Under the pieces are notes generated by a model. The model ran no database searches. It had not been told where the DNA came from and saw only the letters and a program-made list of their open reading frames with translations. Shown here one piece after another: positions 1-8,343 of a stretch of DNA of 15,907 nt. Made by a program: the position numbers and the translations under genes. Position 1 is the stretch's first letter; the number at the start of each line of letters is the position of its first letter. Source of the DNA: Alphaproteobacteria bacterium (lineage in GTDB: Bacteria > Pseudomonadota > Alphaproteobacteria > Zavarziniales > Zavarziniaceae); assembly GCA_021774355.1 (NCBI GenBank), contig JAJFJE010000082.1, positions 1 to 15,907 of the forward strand. Direction: 5' to 3'.

Positions 1-228
1 GGCCCCGACGTGCTGCTCTGGCGCCTGTTCCACGAGGATGGCGTGCGCGTCTATCCCGCGGTCACCCTGGCCGCCGGCTGCCGCTGCAGCCGCGACCATA
101 TTGCCCGCGTGCTGGGCCAGTTTCCGCCCGAAGACCGCGCCGACATGGCGGTCGACGGCCGGATCGTCGTCACCTGCGAATTCTGCAACGCCGGGTTCGC
201 CTTCGACCCCGAGCGCCTGGCGCCCTGA
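1..228 (+). CDS. hslO: Hsp33 redox-regulated chaperone, C-terminal fragment
   Basis: This is the last 75 codons of Hsp33, a cytoplasmic holdase chaperone switched on by oxidation; the reading frame is already open at base 1. The fragment holds the C-terminal redox switch: a CRC pair (C-x-C) followed about 30 residues later by CEFC (C-x-x-C). Together these are the four zinc-ligand cysteines whose disulfide formation activates the protein. The flanking text, with an F-x-x-ED-x-x-DM helix, DG-x-I-x-VTCEFCN and a terminal FDP, is typical of the family. The start and the substrate-binding domain lie to the left of the window. It converges with the glycosyltransferase gene, with about 40 bp between the two stops and no obvious terminator hairpin. 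Confidence 0.93.
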   Translation, partial: GPDVLLWRLFHEDGVRVYPAVTLAAGCRCSRDHIARVLGQFPPEDRADMAVDGRIVVTCEFCNAGFAFDPERLAP

Positions 229-271
229 CCCGCGCGGCACGGCGTCACCGGAAGCGCTCGGAACGGCCGGC

Positions 272-1426
272 TCAGACCGCGCGCCCCCAGCTCGCCGCCA
301 GTTCGCGATAGAGCTCGAGGGTCGCTGCCGTCATCTTTTCCAGCGACCAGGTGGCCGCGGCATGGGCCCGGGCATAGGGGGCAAGGTCGGCCCGGGTCGC
401 CGCATCGAGGCCCAGCGCCGCGTCGATTGCGGCCGCCATGGCCACCGGGTCGCCCGGCGGGATCAGCCAGCCGGTCTCGCCGTGACGCACCGTTTCGGCG
501 GCACCGCCATGGTCGGTGGCGATCACCGGCCGGCCCATCGCCTGGGCCTCCACGGGTATCCGGCCGAAGGCCTCGGGTTCGATCGAGGCCGAGACCACGA
601 CATCGGCCAGCATATAGGCCGCGGCCATGTCCCGGCAGTGGTCGAGGACGCAGACCTTGCTGGTCAGGCCGCGGCGCCTGATGTCGTTTTCCAGTTCCTT
701 GCGGTAGCCGTCGCGGCCCTGGTCGTCGCCCAGAATGACGCACAGGAATTCCTTGGTCTTGACCAGGCCGGCCGCCTCGATCAGCACCTTCTGCCCCTTC
801 CACCGGGTCAGTCGGCCGGGCAGCATCACCACCGGCACGCCGTCCGGCAGGCGCCACTGGCGGGCCAGGTGGACGACCCGCTCCGCCCCGACCCGGGCGG
901 GATCGAACAGGTTGAAGTCGATCCCCCGGGGAATCGTGACCAGGCGGGGCCGCGCCTGGGGATAACGGTCGGCAATGTGCTGGGCGATGAAATGGGAATT
1001 GGCGATCACCCGGTCGCCCGAGGCCATGATGCCATTATAGATTTTCTTGCCCGGCAGGTCCTCGCCATAGGTCCCGGCAAAGGTGGTGACGAAGGGCACC
1101 CGGCTGCGCAGCGCGGCGGCCCGGGCCGACCATGCGGGAGCCCGGCTGCGGGCGTGGATCAGGCCGATGCCCTGACGCTCGACCAGGGCTGCCAGGCGGC
1201 CGCTGTTGAGGCGCAGGGAAATCGGATTCTTGGCCTGCAGCGGCAAGGTGACGTGGGTCGCCCCGGCACGCTCGACCTCGCGCACCAGGCGCCCCCCGGC
1301 AGAGGCGACGAAAGACGCCACCCCGGCCGCCCGCAGCGCGGCCGCCACGTCCACGGCCGTGCGCTCGACACCGCCGGCTTCGAGCGCGGGAAGGACCTGC
1401 AGAACGACCGGCAGACCATCATTCAT
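272..1426 (-). CDS. GT4-family glycosyltransferase
   Basis: A retaining glycosyltransferase of the GT-B fold, 384 aa from the ATG at 1426. A GTG two codons upstream (1432) is an alternative, but the GGAAG ribosome-binding sequence is better spaced for the ATG. The N-terminal acceptor domain shows a PALEAGGVERTA motif, as in many lipopolysaccharide or capsule glycosyltransferases. The C-terminal donor domain shows PGRLTRWKG at about 203-211 and the EX7E signature within EAFGRIPVEA, with E285 and E293 as the pair. A DHGGAAE loop and a GETGWLIPPGD segment follow, as in other GT4 enzymes. It probably transfers a nucleotide-sugar unit during cell-surface polysaccharide synthesis. Donor and acceptor cannot be read from the sequence, and no other glycan gene is adjacent. 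The gene diverges from the serine hydrolase gene across only 44 bp. Confidence 0.9.
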   Translation of the reverse strand: MNDGLPVVLQVLPALEAGGVERTAVDVAAALRAAGVASFVASAGGRLVREVERAGATHVTLPLQAKNPISLRLNSGRLAALVERQGIGLIHARSRAPAWSARAAALRSRVPFVTTFAGTYGEDLPGKKIYNGIMASGDRVIANSHFIAQHIADRYPQARPRLVTIPRGIDFNLFDPARVGAERVVHLARQWRLPDGVPVVMLPGRLTRWKGQKVLIEAAGLVKTKEFLCVILGDDQGRDGYRKELENDIRRRGLTSKVCVLDHCRDMAAAYMLADVVVSASIEPEAFGRIPVEAQAMGRPVIATDHGGAAETVRHGETGWLIPPGDPVAMAAAIDAALGLDAATRADLAPYARAHAAATWSLEKMTAATLELYRELAASWGRAV

Positions 1427-1470
1427 CGCCACACGCTTCCGTGAAAATGGCCTTCAGGCTACAAGGCACC

Positions 1471-2238
1471 ATGGATTCCGCAACTCATTCCCCGGCCCGA
1501 TTCGCGGGCGCCGACGGTCGACAGATCGCCTATCATAGCGTGGCCGGCAAATCACCCGGCGTGGTCTTTTGCGGCGGCTACGCCTCCGACATGCAAGGAA
1601 CCAAGGCCAGCGCCCTCGACCGCTATTGCCGCACCCGGGGCCGCGCCTTCACCCGCTTCGACTATACTGGCCACGGCGCCTCCGATGGCGCCTTTATTGA
1701 CGGCACGATCGGAAGCTGGCGCGACGATACCCTGGCGGTCATCGACCGGATCACCAGCGGCCCTCTGATCCTGGTCGGCTCGTCCATGGGGGCCTGGCTC
1801 GCCTGCCTGGCGGCGCGGGCCAGGCCGGACCGGATTGCCGGCCTGGTGACCATCGGCGCCGCGCCCGATTTCACCGAACGGCTGCTGCGCCCCAGCCTGT
1901 CCGATGCCGAACGGGCCGCCCTCGCCGCGCACGGCCAGATCCGCCGGCCGTCGGATTATGGCGAGGCCCCCGGGGTGTTCACCGCCCGCCTGATCGAGGA
2001 TGGCCAGCGGCACCAGATCCTGGGTACGCCCCTGGCCATCGCCTGCCCTGTCCGCCTGCTCCACGGCACCGCCGACAAGGATGTCCCCTGGTCGCTGTCG
2101 CTCGCCCTGCTGGAGGCCCTGGGCAGTGCCGACGCGACATTGACCCTGGTCAAGGACGGCGATCACCGTCTGTCCGACGGGGTCGGGCTGGCCCAACTGA
2201 CCGGCGCCCTCGACGAACTGGTTGGGTTGGCCGGGTGA
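1471..2238 (+). CDS. alpha/beta hydrolase, ABHD10-like serine hydrolase
   Basis: A 255-aa cytoplasmic alpha/beta hydrolase with no signal peptide. The catalytic triad is visible: nucleophile S105 in GSSMG, acid D202 in HGTADKDVP, and base H232 in DGDHRLSD. The early FCGGYASDMQGTKA and FDYTGHGASDG motifs resemble the ABHD10 (thioesterase/esterase) branch of the family. The substrate is unknown; an acyl thioester or ester is the family expectation. Two starts lie upstream in frame (GTG 1441, ATG 1447), but neither has a ribosome-binding sequence and both add residues not needed by the fold. The ATG at 1471 has AAGG just upstream and was chosen. The gene is followed after 9 bp by the small HIG1-type membrane protein, so the two are probably cotranscribed. 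Confidence 0.85.
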   Translation: MDSATHSPARFAGADGRQIAYHSVAGKSPGVVFCGGYASDMQGTKASALDRYCRTRGRAFTRFDYTGHGASDGAFIDGTIGSWRDDTLAVIDRITSGPLILVGSSMGAWLACLAARARPDRIAGLVTIGAAPDFTERLLRPSLSDAERAALAAHGQIRRPSDYGEAPGVFTARLIEDGQRHQILGTPLAIACPVRLLHGTADKDVPWSLSLALLEALGSADATLTLVKDGDHRLSDGVGLAQLTGALDELVGLAG

Positions 2239-2247
2239 ACGGTCTAT

Positions 2248-2454
2248 ATGTGGACCATGGCAGCTTTTCTCGGCATCCTCATTCCCATCGCAATGGTCGT
2301 CGTGGTCATCATCCTGGCGACCGGCATCGGTGGCATGCTGAAGGGCGGCGATTTTAATCGCCGCTACGCCAACAAGCTGATGCAGATGCGCGTCGCCGCC
2401 CAGGCCGTGGCGGTGGTGCTGATCATGATCGCGGCGTGGCTGGCCAGCCGCTAG
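2248..2454 (+). CDS. HIG1-domain twin-transmembrane small protein
   Basis: A 68-aa membrane protein; a start at the second ATG (2257) would give 65 aa, and the sequence does not decide between them. Two hydrophobic helices are clear, roughly residues 5-28 and 48-66. They flank a short basic loop containing FNRRYANKLMQMRV. The N-K-L-M-x-x-R-V element before the second helix is the hallmark of the HIG1/hypoxia-induced family. In mitochondria these proteins associate with respiratory complexes; bacterial members are uncharacterised, so a role near the respiratory chain is only inference. A gene of this type directly upstream of the adenosyltransferase is, from memory, a recurrent alphaproteobacterial arrangement. 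Confidence 0.8.
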   Translation: MWTMAAFLGILIPIAMVVVVIILATGIGGMLKGGDFNRRYANKLMQMRVAAQAVAVVLIMIAAWLASR

Positions 2455-2470
2455 CCGGCCCGCCGTCGCC

Positions 2471-2538
2471 CCGGTCGCCGTTTTTTCCCGGTCGCCGTTT
2501 TTTCCCAGTCGCCGCTTCTTCCCGGTCCCCGTTTCTCC
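2471..2538. repeat. four-copy 17-bp non-coding tandem repeat
   Basis: Four consecutive 17-bp units fill most of the 94-bp gap between the HIG1-type gene and the adenosyltransferase gene. Units 1 and 2 (2471-2487 and 2488-2504) are identical, reading CCGGTCGCCGTTTTTTC. Units 3 (2505-2521) and 4 (2522-2538) have drifted by a few substitutions. Each unit contains a pyrimidine-rich T-run on the plus strand. The array ends 10 bp before the adenosyltransferase ATG, so it occupies the position of a 5' leader. Function is unknown. Confidence 0.9.
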
Positions 2539-2548
2539 GAAGACACCC

Positions 2549-3121
2549 ATGGTCAAGCTCGACAAGATCTATACCCGCGGCGGCGACAGTGGCCAGACCT
2601 CCCTGGTCGACGGCACGCGGGTTGCGAAACACACCCTGCGGGTGACCGCCTATGGCGAGGTCGACGAGTTGAACAGCGTGCTCGGCCTGGTACGGCAGCA
2701 GGTTGACGGCGACACCGCCACGATGGTGGCGCGCATCCAGAACGACCTGTTCGACCTGGGTGCCGATCTCGCCACGCCGGAGGAGGGCGGAAAGAGCGCC
2801 GGCGCCCTGCGCATCACCGATGGCCAGGTCGCCCGCCTGGAAGGCGAGATCGACACCATGAACAGCGTCCTGGAACCCCTGCGGTCGTTCATTCTGCCGG
2901 GCGGCAGCGCCGCCTCGGCCTTTGTCCACCTGGCCCGCGCGGTGGCCCGGCGGGCCGAGCGGGCGGCTTCGGCCCTGGCCGAGCGCGAGGCGGTCAACAT
3001 GGCGGCGCGGCGCTATCTGACCCGCCTGTCGGACCACCTGTTCGTGCTCGCCCGGCGCTTGAACGATGACGGCCGCGCCGACCTGCTGTGGGTCCCGGGG
3101 GGGACCCGCGACGCGACCTGA
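2549..3121 (+). CDS. PduO-type ATP:cob(I)alamin adenosyltransferase
   Basis: A 190-aa cytoplasmic enzyme that transfers the adenosyl group of ATP to cob(I)alamin or cob(I)yrinic acid a,c-diamide, giving the adenosylcobalamin-type cofactor. The N-terminus has the nucleotide-binding motif TRGGDSGQT (9-17). It is followed by the family's Y-G-x-V-DELN segment and, near the C-terminus, a YLTRLSDHLFVLARR helix with the conserved arginines. Length matches the PduO family (about 180-200 aa), and it is unrelated to CobA/BtuR adenosyltransferases. It is preceded by the 17-bp tandem repeats and has only a weak ribosome-binding sequence (GAAG). It ends 4 bp before the stop of the opposite-strand hydrolase gene. 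No cobalamin riboswitch was recognised upstream. Confidence 0.92.
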   Translation: MVKLDKIYTRGGDSGQTSLVDGTRVAKHTLRVTAYGEVDELNSVLGLVRQQVDGDTATMVARIQNDLFDLGADLATPEEGGKSAGALRITDGQVARLEGEIDTMNSVLEPLRSFILPGGSAASAFVHLARAVARRAERAASALAEREAVNMAARRYLTRLSDHLFVLARRLNDDGRADLLWVPGGTRDAT

Positions 3122-3125
3122 ACGG

Positions 3126-3944
3126 TCAGCGGTGAATATTGGCCAGCAGGAACTCTGTGACCATTTCCCGGACGTCCGGGTTCAGCAGAACGCCATGTCC
3201 GAGCGGCGCCGGCAGCACCACCGAGCGGGCCAGGGGCCGGCCTGTCATATAGGCCCCGCAATCACCTTCCTGGCCATAGGCGGCACCGTTCCGGTACCAC
3301 GGATCATTGGCCGCGACGACGGCCAGCACAGGTTCGTCGATCGGCGCCTCCAGCCCGGCAATCACCGGTGCGCCGTGGCAGGTCCAGTCGGTAATGACCC
3401 GGGCCTGAAACGCGTTGCCGCGAAAGAGCGCCGCCGGCACGCCGCCTTCGCTGCCGCCGATCAGGAACAGGTTGCCCTGGTCGACCCAGGACAACTGGGC
3501 CATGGCCTGCAGGGCATAGCCGATTTCGGCCATGCGGAAATCATAGACAAAGGGATTGTAGCCGCCCCGGCCGGTGGCCGGATCGCATTGCAGGGGCCGA
3601 TATCGGCGCGCCATGGAATCCGGCGCGATGACGGCAAAGCCGGCCTCCGCCAGGCCGCGCAGGAAAGACAGGTCGTCACCCAGGCCGGTACAGCCGTGCA
3701 GATAGATGACGGTGGGGACGGTCGCGGCCGGCACCCCGACGCCGCCGCGCAGGTCCGCCATGCGGTGAGCCACGACATTGCCGCTGGGCGCGGGCAGCAT
3801 GACCACCGCCTGGAGCCAGGTCAGTTCCAGATCGGACGGCACAGCGACGGCAGCCGGCGGGCCGGTGCGCGGCGGAACCGGGACGCTGGTGGTGTCACAG
3901 CCGGCCAGGAACAGGGCAAGGACGAGACACGACAGCCGGATCAC
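3126..3944 (-). CDS. dienelactone-hydrolase-like alpha/beta hydrolase lipoprotein
   Basis: A predicted lipid-anchored serine hydrolase of 272 aa. The chosen GTG start overlaps the ispE stop as GTGA, so translation is probably coupled. From there the protein begins with a compact signal peptide ending in lipobox LAGC, with C16 as the acylated cysteine. An ATG further upstream (3980) would bury the signal inside an extra 12 residues that overlap ispE. The core has YLHGCTG (oxyanion region), S165 in GGSEGG, D214 in ANDPW and H250 in LGHGV as the likely triad, which is the dienelactone hydrolase family pattern. Substrate is unknown. It is the third gene of the TPR-ispE operon and converges with the adenosyltransferase gene. 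Confidence 0.82.
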   Translation of the reverse strand: MIRLSCLVLALFLAGCDTTSVPVPPRTGPPAAVAVPSDLELTWLQAVVMLPAPSGNVVAHRMADLRGGVGVPAATVPTVIYLHGCTGLGDDLSFLRGLAEAGFAVIAPDSMARRYRPLQCDPATGRGGYNPFVYDFRMAEIGYALQAMAQLSWVDQGNLFLIGGSEGGVPAALFRGNAFQARVITDWTCHGAPVIAGLEAPIDEPVLAVVAANDPWYRNGAAYGQEGDCGAYMTGRPLARSVVLPAPLGHGVLLNPDVREMVTEFLLANIHR

Positions 3945-4834
3945 GCGCAACCGCCCGACAAAGTCGACGCCGCCACCCACCAGTCGGCCCGGGCGGCGGC
4001 CAGGCGCCGGGCCACGGCCGCCGCCGTCGCCGCATCCCGGGTCAGGCCGAAACAGGTGGCTCCCGAACCGGACATCCGGGCGAGCGCCACCTCCGGCTGA
4101 CCGCCAAGGGCCGCGAGCACCGCGTCGAGCGCCGGACAGAGCTGCCGCGCCGGCGCTTCCAGATCGTTGCGCCGGGCCGCCAGCGCCGCCGTCAGATGAT
4201 TGAAGTCGAGAGCCATGGCCGGCATAGGATCGTCCGGCGAAAAGCGCCCGTCCAGTGCCTGGAACACCGCCGCCGTCGAAAGCGGCAGGTTTGGGTTGAC
4301 CAGCACGATTCCCACCGGGGGAAGCGCGCGATAGGGCGCCAGCCGGTCGCCGATTCCGCCCATCAGCACCGGGACGGAGGCCAGGCAGGCCGGAACGTCG
4401 GCGCCCAGGGCGAGGGCGATCGCCCGGCGCCGCGACTCGGCAAGGCTCAGCCCCAGATGGCGTTCGATCGCCCGCATGGTGGCCGCCGCATCGGCCGACC
4501 CGCCACCCAGGCCCGCCGCGACCGGCAGGGTCTTGACCAGGGTCAGGGCCAAGCCGTCGGTGCGGCCGGCCGCCGCCAGCATCTGCCGCGCCGCCCGCAC
4601 CACCAGATTGGCCGCCGCATCGCCGGGAACCGCTGCGGCAAAGGGTCCCGACGTCTCCAGGGTGAGGCCGCGGGCGATGCTGCGCACGGCGAGCCGGTCG
4701 CCGACCCCGGCAAAGGCGACCAGGGACGACAGGCTGTGGTAACCGTCGGCGCGGCGCCCGGTCACATGCAGATAGAGATTGACCTTGGCCGGCGCCGCTT
4801 CATGGCTCGCCGCGCCGTCGCCGTCAGGGTTCAC
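3941..4834 (-). CDS. ispE: 4-diphosphocytidyl-2-C-methyl-D-erythritol kinase
   Basis: A GHMP kinase of the MEP isoprenoid pathway. It phosphorylates the 2-hydroxyl of CDP-methylerythritol using ATP in the cytoplasm. The GTG start at 4834 gives 297 aa, close to the family length of about 280-300; the longer open frame upstream lies inside the TPR gene. The glycine-rich ATP loop PVAAGLGGGSADAA spans about 104-117. K17 in APAKVNLYLHV and D146 in GADVPAC match the catalytic Lys/Asp pair known from E. coli IspE. The C-terminal MSGSGATCFGL glycine loop is present. The start overlaps the end of the TPR gene by 11 bp, and the stop overlaps the next gene by 4 bp, so all three genes form one operon. 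Confidence 0.95.
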   Translation of the reverse strand: MNPDGDGAASHEAAPAKVNLYLHVTGRRADGYHSLSSLVAFAGVGDRLAVRSIARGLTLETSGPFAAAVPGDAAANLVVRAARQMLAAAGRTDGLALTLVKTLPVAAGLGGGSADAAATMRAIERHLGLSLAESRRRAIALALGADVPACLASVPVLMGGIGDRLAPYRALPPVGIVLVNPNLPLSTAAVFQALDGRFSPDDPMPAMALDFNHLTAALAARRNDLEAPARQLCPALDAVLAALGGQPEVALARMSGSGATCFGLTRDAATAAAVARRLAAARADWWVAASTLSGGCA

Positions 4835-6566
4835 CGGGCACCAGAGCGGCTTGCGGCAGGCCCTCGGCCAGCTTCTTCGTGATGCCATCCCTGACATCGC
4901 TGGGCGGATTCAGGGCCAGCGCAATGCGCCATTGGAACTTGGCCTCGATGCGCCGGCCGATCGCCCAATAGGCGTCGCCCAGATGTTCGTTCAGCACCGG
5001 GTCGCCGGGCTTCAAGGCCACGGCCCGTTCCAACTGCACGACCGCCTTGTCGAAGCGGCCCTGGCGGAAATAGACCCAGCCCAGGCTGTCGACGATATAG
5101 CCGTCGTCCGGACGGGCGGCGGCGGCCTTGACCAGCATGGCTTCCGCCTGACGCAGGTTGCGGCCCTGCTCGGTCCAGGAATAGGCCAGATAGTTGAGGA
5201 CGTCTGGCTCTTCCGGGCGGAGTTCCAAGGCCTGGCGCAGGTCGGCCTCGGCGGCGTCCCACTGCTTGGTCCGTTCATAGGCGATGGCGCGCAGGAAATA
5301 GACGCTCCAGTCGTCGCCGGTGGGGCTGCGCGTCAGCGCGATGGCCTTGCTGTAGGCCGGGATCGCCTTGGCGAATTGTTCCCGCCCGCGATAGATGTCG
5401 CCGGCCGCCAGATAGGCACTGGCATCGTCGGGCCGCTCGGCTTCCAGCCTGGCCAGTTCCGCCAGGGCATCGTCGGGACGGTCGAAATGGTCGAGCGCCA
5501 GGGCATAGCGGATCCGGCTGGACCACCAGATCGCCGCGGTCCGCGGAATCTGGTCGTACAGGCCAAGGGCCTGGTCGCGGTCGCCGGTCCGTTCGAACAG
5601 GTCGGCGAGCAGAAGCTGGGCCTCGGCCAGGGCCGGCCGGGCCATCAGGGCCAGGCGGAGATAGACGATCGCCGGGCGGATCGCATCCTCCTGGGCCAGC
5701 AGGGTGGCGACACCGAACATGGCTTCGCCGACCCCTTCGGACGGCGTCGTCACCAGAAGCCCGGTACCCGCGCCATGGTCGAGACGGTCGAGCGCCGACT
5801 GCAAGGTCGCATTATCCGGCAGGTCGCGCAGCCGGGCCTGATAGAGCACCCGTGCCGCCGGCTGTTCGCCCACCGACTCGAGAAACGCCCCCTCCGCCGC
5901 GATCGACCGGGTCCAGCCGCCGACCGCCGTCTGGCGCAGGGCGGCAAAGGACTGGGCCGCAAGCGCCTTGCGCCCGTCGAGCGCCGCGATCAGCGCCCGG
6001 TGGTACAGCTTGATCGGCAGAACCCCCTGATCCCCGGCCATGGTGTCGAGCACCGTCAGGGCCTCGCCCGTCTTATGCTGTCCCTGCAGGATCCAGGCCT
6101 GGTGGACGGGCTTCAGCAGGTCGATCGCCGCATTGGACGGCATGGTCGCCAACCGCTTGGCGGCAGCGTCGTACTGGCCCAGGCGAATTTCGCCGACCAG
6201 CGCCACCAGGGTGGCAATCGGGTCGTCCCGTTCGAGCCGGGCGACCGTGCCCGCCAGGGTCGCGGCCTGCACATAGTTCCCCGACATCAGATAGGCGAGC
6301 ATGGCCTCGCGGCGCAGCTGGGTATTGCCGGGATCGAATTTCAGCGCCCCGTCATAAAACCGCGAGGCGGCGGCCGCGTCGGGAACCGAACTGGCAAAGC
6401 GTCCCGCCAGATAGCTGCCGGCGAAGCTGGTGGCGGCGACCGGGCCGGCGCTGCCGCTGGTCGTGGCCTCGCCGTTTGCCGCAACCGATTCGACGCAGCC
6501 GCCGAGCGTGAAGCCGACAAGGCATAATACGAGCGGCAACGCCGAACGCTTCGATGCTCCAACCAC
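4824..6566 (-). CDS. tetratricopeptide-repeat lipoprotein
   Basis: A 580-aa protein starting at GTG with AGG a few bases upstream. Residues 1-24 form a signal peptide ending in lipobox LGGC, with C24 as the lipidated cysteine, so the protein is exported and probably membrane-anchored. The rest is helical repeat. Clear TPRs occupy the C-terminal half, for example the unit with DSLGWVYFRQGRFDKAV and the following ALKPGDPVLNEHLGDAYW. Less regular repeats lie in the first 300 residues. TPR arrays bind proteins, and no enzymatic domain is visible. It heads the operon containing ispE; a TPR gene next to ispE occurs in other alphaproteobacteria by my recollection. Partner and function are unknown. 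Confidence 0.88.
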   Translation of the reverse strand: MVGASKRSALPLVLCLVGFTLGGCVESVAANGEATTSGSAGPVAATSFAGSYLAGRFASSVPDAAAASRFYDGALKFDPGNTQLRREAMLAYLMSGNYVQAATLAGTVARLERDDPIATLVALVGEIRLGQYDAAAKRLATMPSNAAIDLLKPVHQAWILQGQHKTGEALTVLDTMAGDQGVLPIKLYHRALIAALDGRKALAAQSFAALRQTAVGGWTRSIAAEGAFLESVGEQPAARVLYQARLRDLPDNATLQSALDRLDHGAGTGLLVTTPSEGVGEAMFGVATLLAQEDAIRPAIVYLRLALMARPALAEAQLLLADLFERTGDRDQALGLYDQIPRTAAIWWSSRIRYALALDHFDRPDDALAELARLEAERPDDASAYLAAGDIYRGREQFAKAIPAYSKAIALTRSPTGDDWSVYFLRAIAYERTKQWDAAEADLRQALELRPEEPDVLNYLAYSWTEQGRNLRQAEAMLVKAAAARPDDGYIVDSLGWVYFRQGRFDKAVVQLERAVALKPGDPVLNEHLGDAYWAIGRRIEAKFQWRIALALNPPSDVRDGITKKLAEGLPQAALVPGEP

Positions 6567-6693
6567 CGGACCTGATCACTCCTGCGTCTACGCCCCGTTT
6601 CCCACCATAGGGACCCGGCGGCCAAGGCTCCACGGCAAACTGCGCCTGATTGGTCTCAGTCCGCCCGCCCGGCCGACCCGCCGCGCCACCGCC

Positions 6694-8343
6694 CTACATA
6701 TTGGGATAGTTGGGCCCGCCGCCACCCTCGGGCACGACCCAGACGATGTTCTGGGTCGGATCCTTGATGTCGCAGGTTTTGCAGTGGACGCAATTTTGCG
6801 CATTGATCTGCAGCCGCGGATTCGAGCCGTCGTCATTGCGCACGATCTCGTAGACGCCCGCCGGGCAATAACGCTGCTCCGGCGCATCGTAAAGCGCGAG
6901 ATTGACCGAAATCGGAACGCCGGGATCCTTCAGCGTCAGGTGGATCGGCTGATCCTCCTCGTGATTGGTGTTGGACAGGAACACCGAGGAGAGACGGTCG
7001 AAGGTCAGTTTCCCATCCGGCTTGGGGTAGACGATCGCTGGCGCATCGGCCGCCTTGACCAGGCTGGCATTGTCGGGATGGTGCCCCAGGGTCCAGGGCA
7101 GCGGCATGCCCAGATGGCTGAGCCACATGTCGAAGCCGCCATAGAGGGTCCCCTTGAGGGTGCCCCATTTCAGCGCCGGCCGGACATTGCGCACGGTGAA
7201 CAGTTCCTTGGCCACCCACGAGGTATTGAAGCGATCGGCATAGCCAACCAGCGTGTCGCCGTCGCGCCCGGCGGCCAGGGCGTCGTAAGCTGCCTCGGCG
7301 GCCATCATCCCGGTCTTCATGGCATTGTGGCTGCCCTTGATGCGCGGCACGTTGACGAAGCCGGCCGAACAGCCGATCAGCGCGCCGCCCGGAAAGACCA
7401 GCTTGGGGATGGCTTGATAGCCGCCCTCGTTGATCGCCCGCGCGCCATAGGCCAGGCGCCTGCCCTTGGCAAAGACGTCGCGAATCTCCGGGTGGGTTTT
7501 GAACCGCTGGAACTCGTCGAACGGCGACAGATAGGGGTTCCAATAGTCCAGGGCGACGACATAGCCGACCGCCACCTGATTGTCTTCCAGATGATAGAGG
7601 AAGGCCCCGCCGGCGGTCTTGCTGTCGAGCGGCCAGCCCTGGGCATGGACGACCAGACCCTGGTGGTGCCGGGCCGGGTCGACCTGCCACAGTTCCTTGA
7701 GTCCGAGGCCGTAGGTCTGGGGCTGGCGGCCGTCCTGCAGGGCGAAGCGGTCGATCAGCTGTTTCGACAGATTGCCCCGGACACCCTCGGCAAACAGGGT
7801 GTACTTGGCGTGCAGTTCCACGCCCGGCGTATAGGTGTCCTTGCGATGGCCGTCCCGGGCCACCCCCATGTCGCCGGTGGCGACGCCCCGGACCCGCCCG
7901 TCCTCGTGATAGAGCACTTCGGCCGCGGCAAAGCCCGGATAGATCTCGACGCCCATCTCTTCGGCCTGGGCCGCCAGCCACCGGCACAGATTGCCCAGGC
8001 TGATGATGTAATTCCCGTCATTATGCATGAAGGGCGGCATGGCGAAGCCGGGCAGGCGGAAGGCGCGGCGCTCGGTGAGATAAAGCCAGCGGTCTTCGGT
8101 CACGGGAACATTCAGCGGGGCGCCCCGGTCGGGCCAGTCGGGCAGCAATTCGTTGAGGGCGCGGGGATCGAGCACGGCACCCGACAGGATATGGGCGCCG
8201 ACCTCCGAACCTTTTTCGATCACGCATACCGAATAATCGGCCCCCTGCGCGGCACAGAGCTGCTTGAACCGAATCGCTGCGGCGAGGCCGGCGGGTCCCG
8301 CCCCGACCACCACCACATCGAATTCCATTGCCTCGCGTTCCAT
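6694..8343 (-). CDS. electron transfer flavoprotein-ubiquinone oxidoreductase
   Basis: A 549-aa inner-membrane-associated flavoprotein that passes electrons from reduced ETF (from acyl-CoA and related dehydrogenases) to ubiquinone. The N-terminal FAD-binding loop is GAGPAG (14-19). The C-terminal 4Fe-4S ligands are C493 (in YCPAGVYE) and C518, C521 and C524 (in CVHCKTC), matching the ETF-QO layout. The ATG at 8343 was chosen because AAGGAGA lies 7 bp upstream; the open frame reaches 16 codons further but without a comparable signal. The gene diverges from the uracil-DNA glycosylase gene. The etfA and etfB genes are not in this window. Confidence 0.96.
   Translation of the reverse strand: MEREAMEFDVVVVGAGPAGLAAAIRFKQLCAAQGADYSVCVIEKGSEVGAHILSGAVLDPRALNELLPDWPDRGAPLNVPVTEDRWLYLTERRAFRLPGFAMPPFMHNDGNYIISLGNLCRWLAAQAEEMGVEIYPGFAAAEVLYHEDGRVRGVATGDMGVARDGHRKDTYTPGVELHAKYTLFAEGVRGNLSKQLIDRFALQDGRQPQTYGLGLKELWQVDPARHHQGLVVHAQGWPLDSKTAGGAFLYHLEDNQVAVGYVVALDYWNPYLSPFDEFQRFKTHPEIRDVFAKGRRLAYGARAINEGGYQAIPKLVFPGGALIGCSAGFVNVPRIKGSHNAMKTGMMAAEAAYDALAAGRDGDTLVGYADRFNTSWVAKELFTVRNVRPALKWGTLKGTLYGGFDMWLSHLGMPLPWTLGHHPDNASLVKAADAPAIVYPKPDGKLTFDRLSSVFLSNTNHEEDQPIHLTLKDPGVPISVNLALYDAPEQRYCPAGVYEIVRNDDGSNPRLQINAQNCVHCKTCDIKDPTQNIVWVVPEGGGGPNYPNM

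Noticed and set aside
38..1444. Open frame of 468 codons on the plus strand opposite the glycosyltransferase gene.
   Set aside because: It also overlaps the end of hslO in another frame and shows low-complexity composition. The minus-strand GT4 motifs are decisive.
2455..2548. Possible cobalamin riboswitch before the adenosyltransferase.
   Set aside because: The 94-bp gap is far too short for a B12 aptamer and is mostly filled by the tandem repeats.
4779..6527. Open frame of 582 codons on the plus strand opposite the TPR lipoprotein gene.
   Set aside because: It is a codon-bias shadow of the minus-strand TPR gene, with no start signal and no family motif.
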